Assembly: GCA_947503245.1 (NCBI GenBank)
Contig: CANNCV010000001.1
Location: forward strand, 681,501 to 745,500
Length of the DNA stretch: 64,000 nt
DNA from: an uncultured Sphingomonadaceae bacterium
GTDB lineage: Bacteria > Pseudomonadota > Alphaproteobacteria > Sphingomonadales > Sphingomonadaceae
Direction: 5' to 3'
Shown here piece after piece: positions 63,884-64,000 of this stretch. The translations under genes were made by a program, and so were the position numbers. Each line of letters opens with the position of its first letter. Position 1 is the first letter of the stretch. The notes beneath the pieces were generated by a model, which ran no database searches, was not told the DNA's origin, and saw only the letters and a list, made by a program, of their open reading frames with translations.

Positions 63884-64000
63884 TTAGGCTTTCGTACCCG
63901 TCAGTACATCATCAGCCTGCAAACCCTTCCAACCCAATGCCAATACGCAGCCGCACAATATGGTGATAAGCGCAAAGGATGCAGGGGCGTAGACTGTGTA
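63884..64000 (-). CDS. C-terminal fragment of a membrane protein
   Basis: The last 38 codons of a gene that enters from the right edge. The visible end has one hydrophobic helix (FALITILCGCVLALGW) and a short tail ending GTKA. It could be a transporter, for example of the MFS type, but too little is seen to say. Confidence 0.55.
   Translation of the reverse strand, partial: YTVYAPASFALITILCGCVLALGWKGLQADDVLTGTKA

Overview
The window looks like chromosomal DNA of an alphaproteobacterium of the order Sphingomonadales, perhaps close to Sphingorhabdus/Parasphingorhabdus. I infer this from the protein set: an Atm1-type ABC exporter, a STAS-fused MlaE, a petABC bc1 operon, DUF4402 secreted proteins, a TonB receptor, a zf-CHCC protein, and the L33 and LolA sequences. 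GC content is moderate by eye, below that of most sphingomonads. I see no prophage, CRISPR array, rRNA or classical insertion sequence. One small GIY-YIG unit bounded by inverted repeats is the only mobile-looking element.

Layout. 1-6 kb: a partial GDT1-type transporter, ribosomal protein L33, LolA, a secreted DUF4402 protein, a zinc-finger protein, and a tldD / flavin-fold / DUF2007 / patatin string. 6.1-7.9 kb: PII protein and ammonium transporter AmtB, closed by a terminator; the PII-modifying enzyme GlnD lies at 30.5-33.3 kb. 8-23 kb, almost all on the minus strand: phospholipase-D-like protein, GMC oxidoreductase, sterol desaturase-like protein, a small membrane protein, a lipoprotein-type TIGR01244 protein, recQ, DUF2339 protein, Atm1-type exporter, TonB receptor and HAD phosphatase. 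23-26.6 kb: an Mla-type lipid transport operon. 26.7-28.7 kb: lgt-midA. 28.7-33.3 kb: acyl-CoA ligase and glnD. 33.3-35.2 kb: xth-ribA. 35.2-37.9 kb: a hairpin-rich intergenic stretch, a second DUF4402 gene, and an ABC ATPase with a secreted unknown leading into nadB.

37.9-49.1 kb is mostly core metabolism: nadB, queC, lipB, two paralogous membrane proteins, a GNAT acetyltransferase, hemF with a possible FNR box, trmL, petABC and apt. 49.2-51.7 kb holds two cytochrome P460 lipoproteins followed by a LysR regulator. After tRNA-Gly(TCC) come a six-EF-hand secreted protein and a two-component system (52-55 kb), a BlaI/M56 regulatory pair (55.3-57.4 kb), an MBL hydrolase, a Kelch lipoprotein, nadA, the GIY-YIG unit, a membrane-anchored class A beta-lactamase-fold protein, nadC, and an RNase T2-like protein lacking a usual catalytic glutamate.

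Working together: nadB, nadA and nadC give de novo NAD synthesis from aspartate. GlnD, PII and AmtB form a nitrogen-sensing and ammonium-uptake circuit. Lgt would lipidate the many lipoproteins seen here. The accessory-looking 49-63 kb part, with P460 cytochromes, the EF-hand/TCS locus, BlaI-M56 and the GIY-YIG element, is the most interesting for follow-up.
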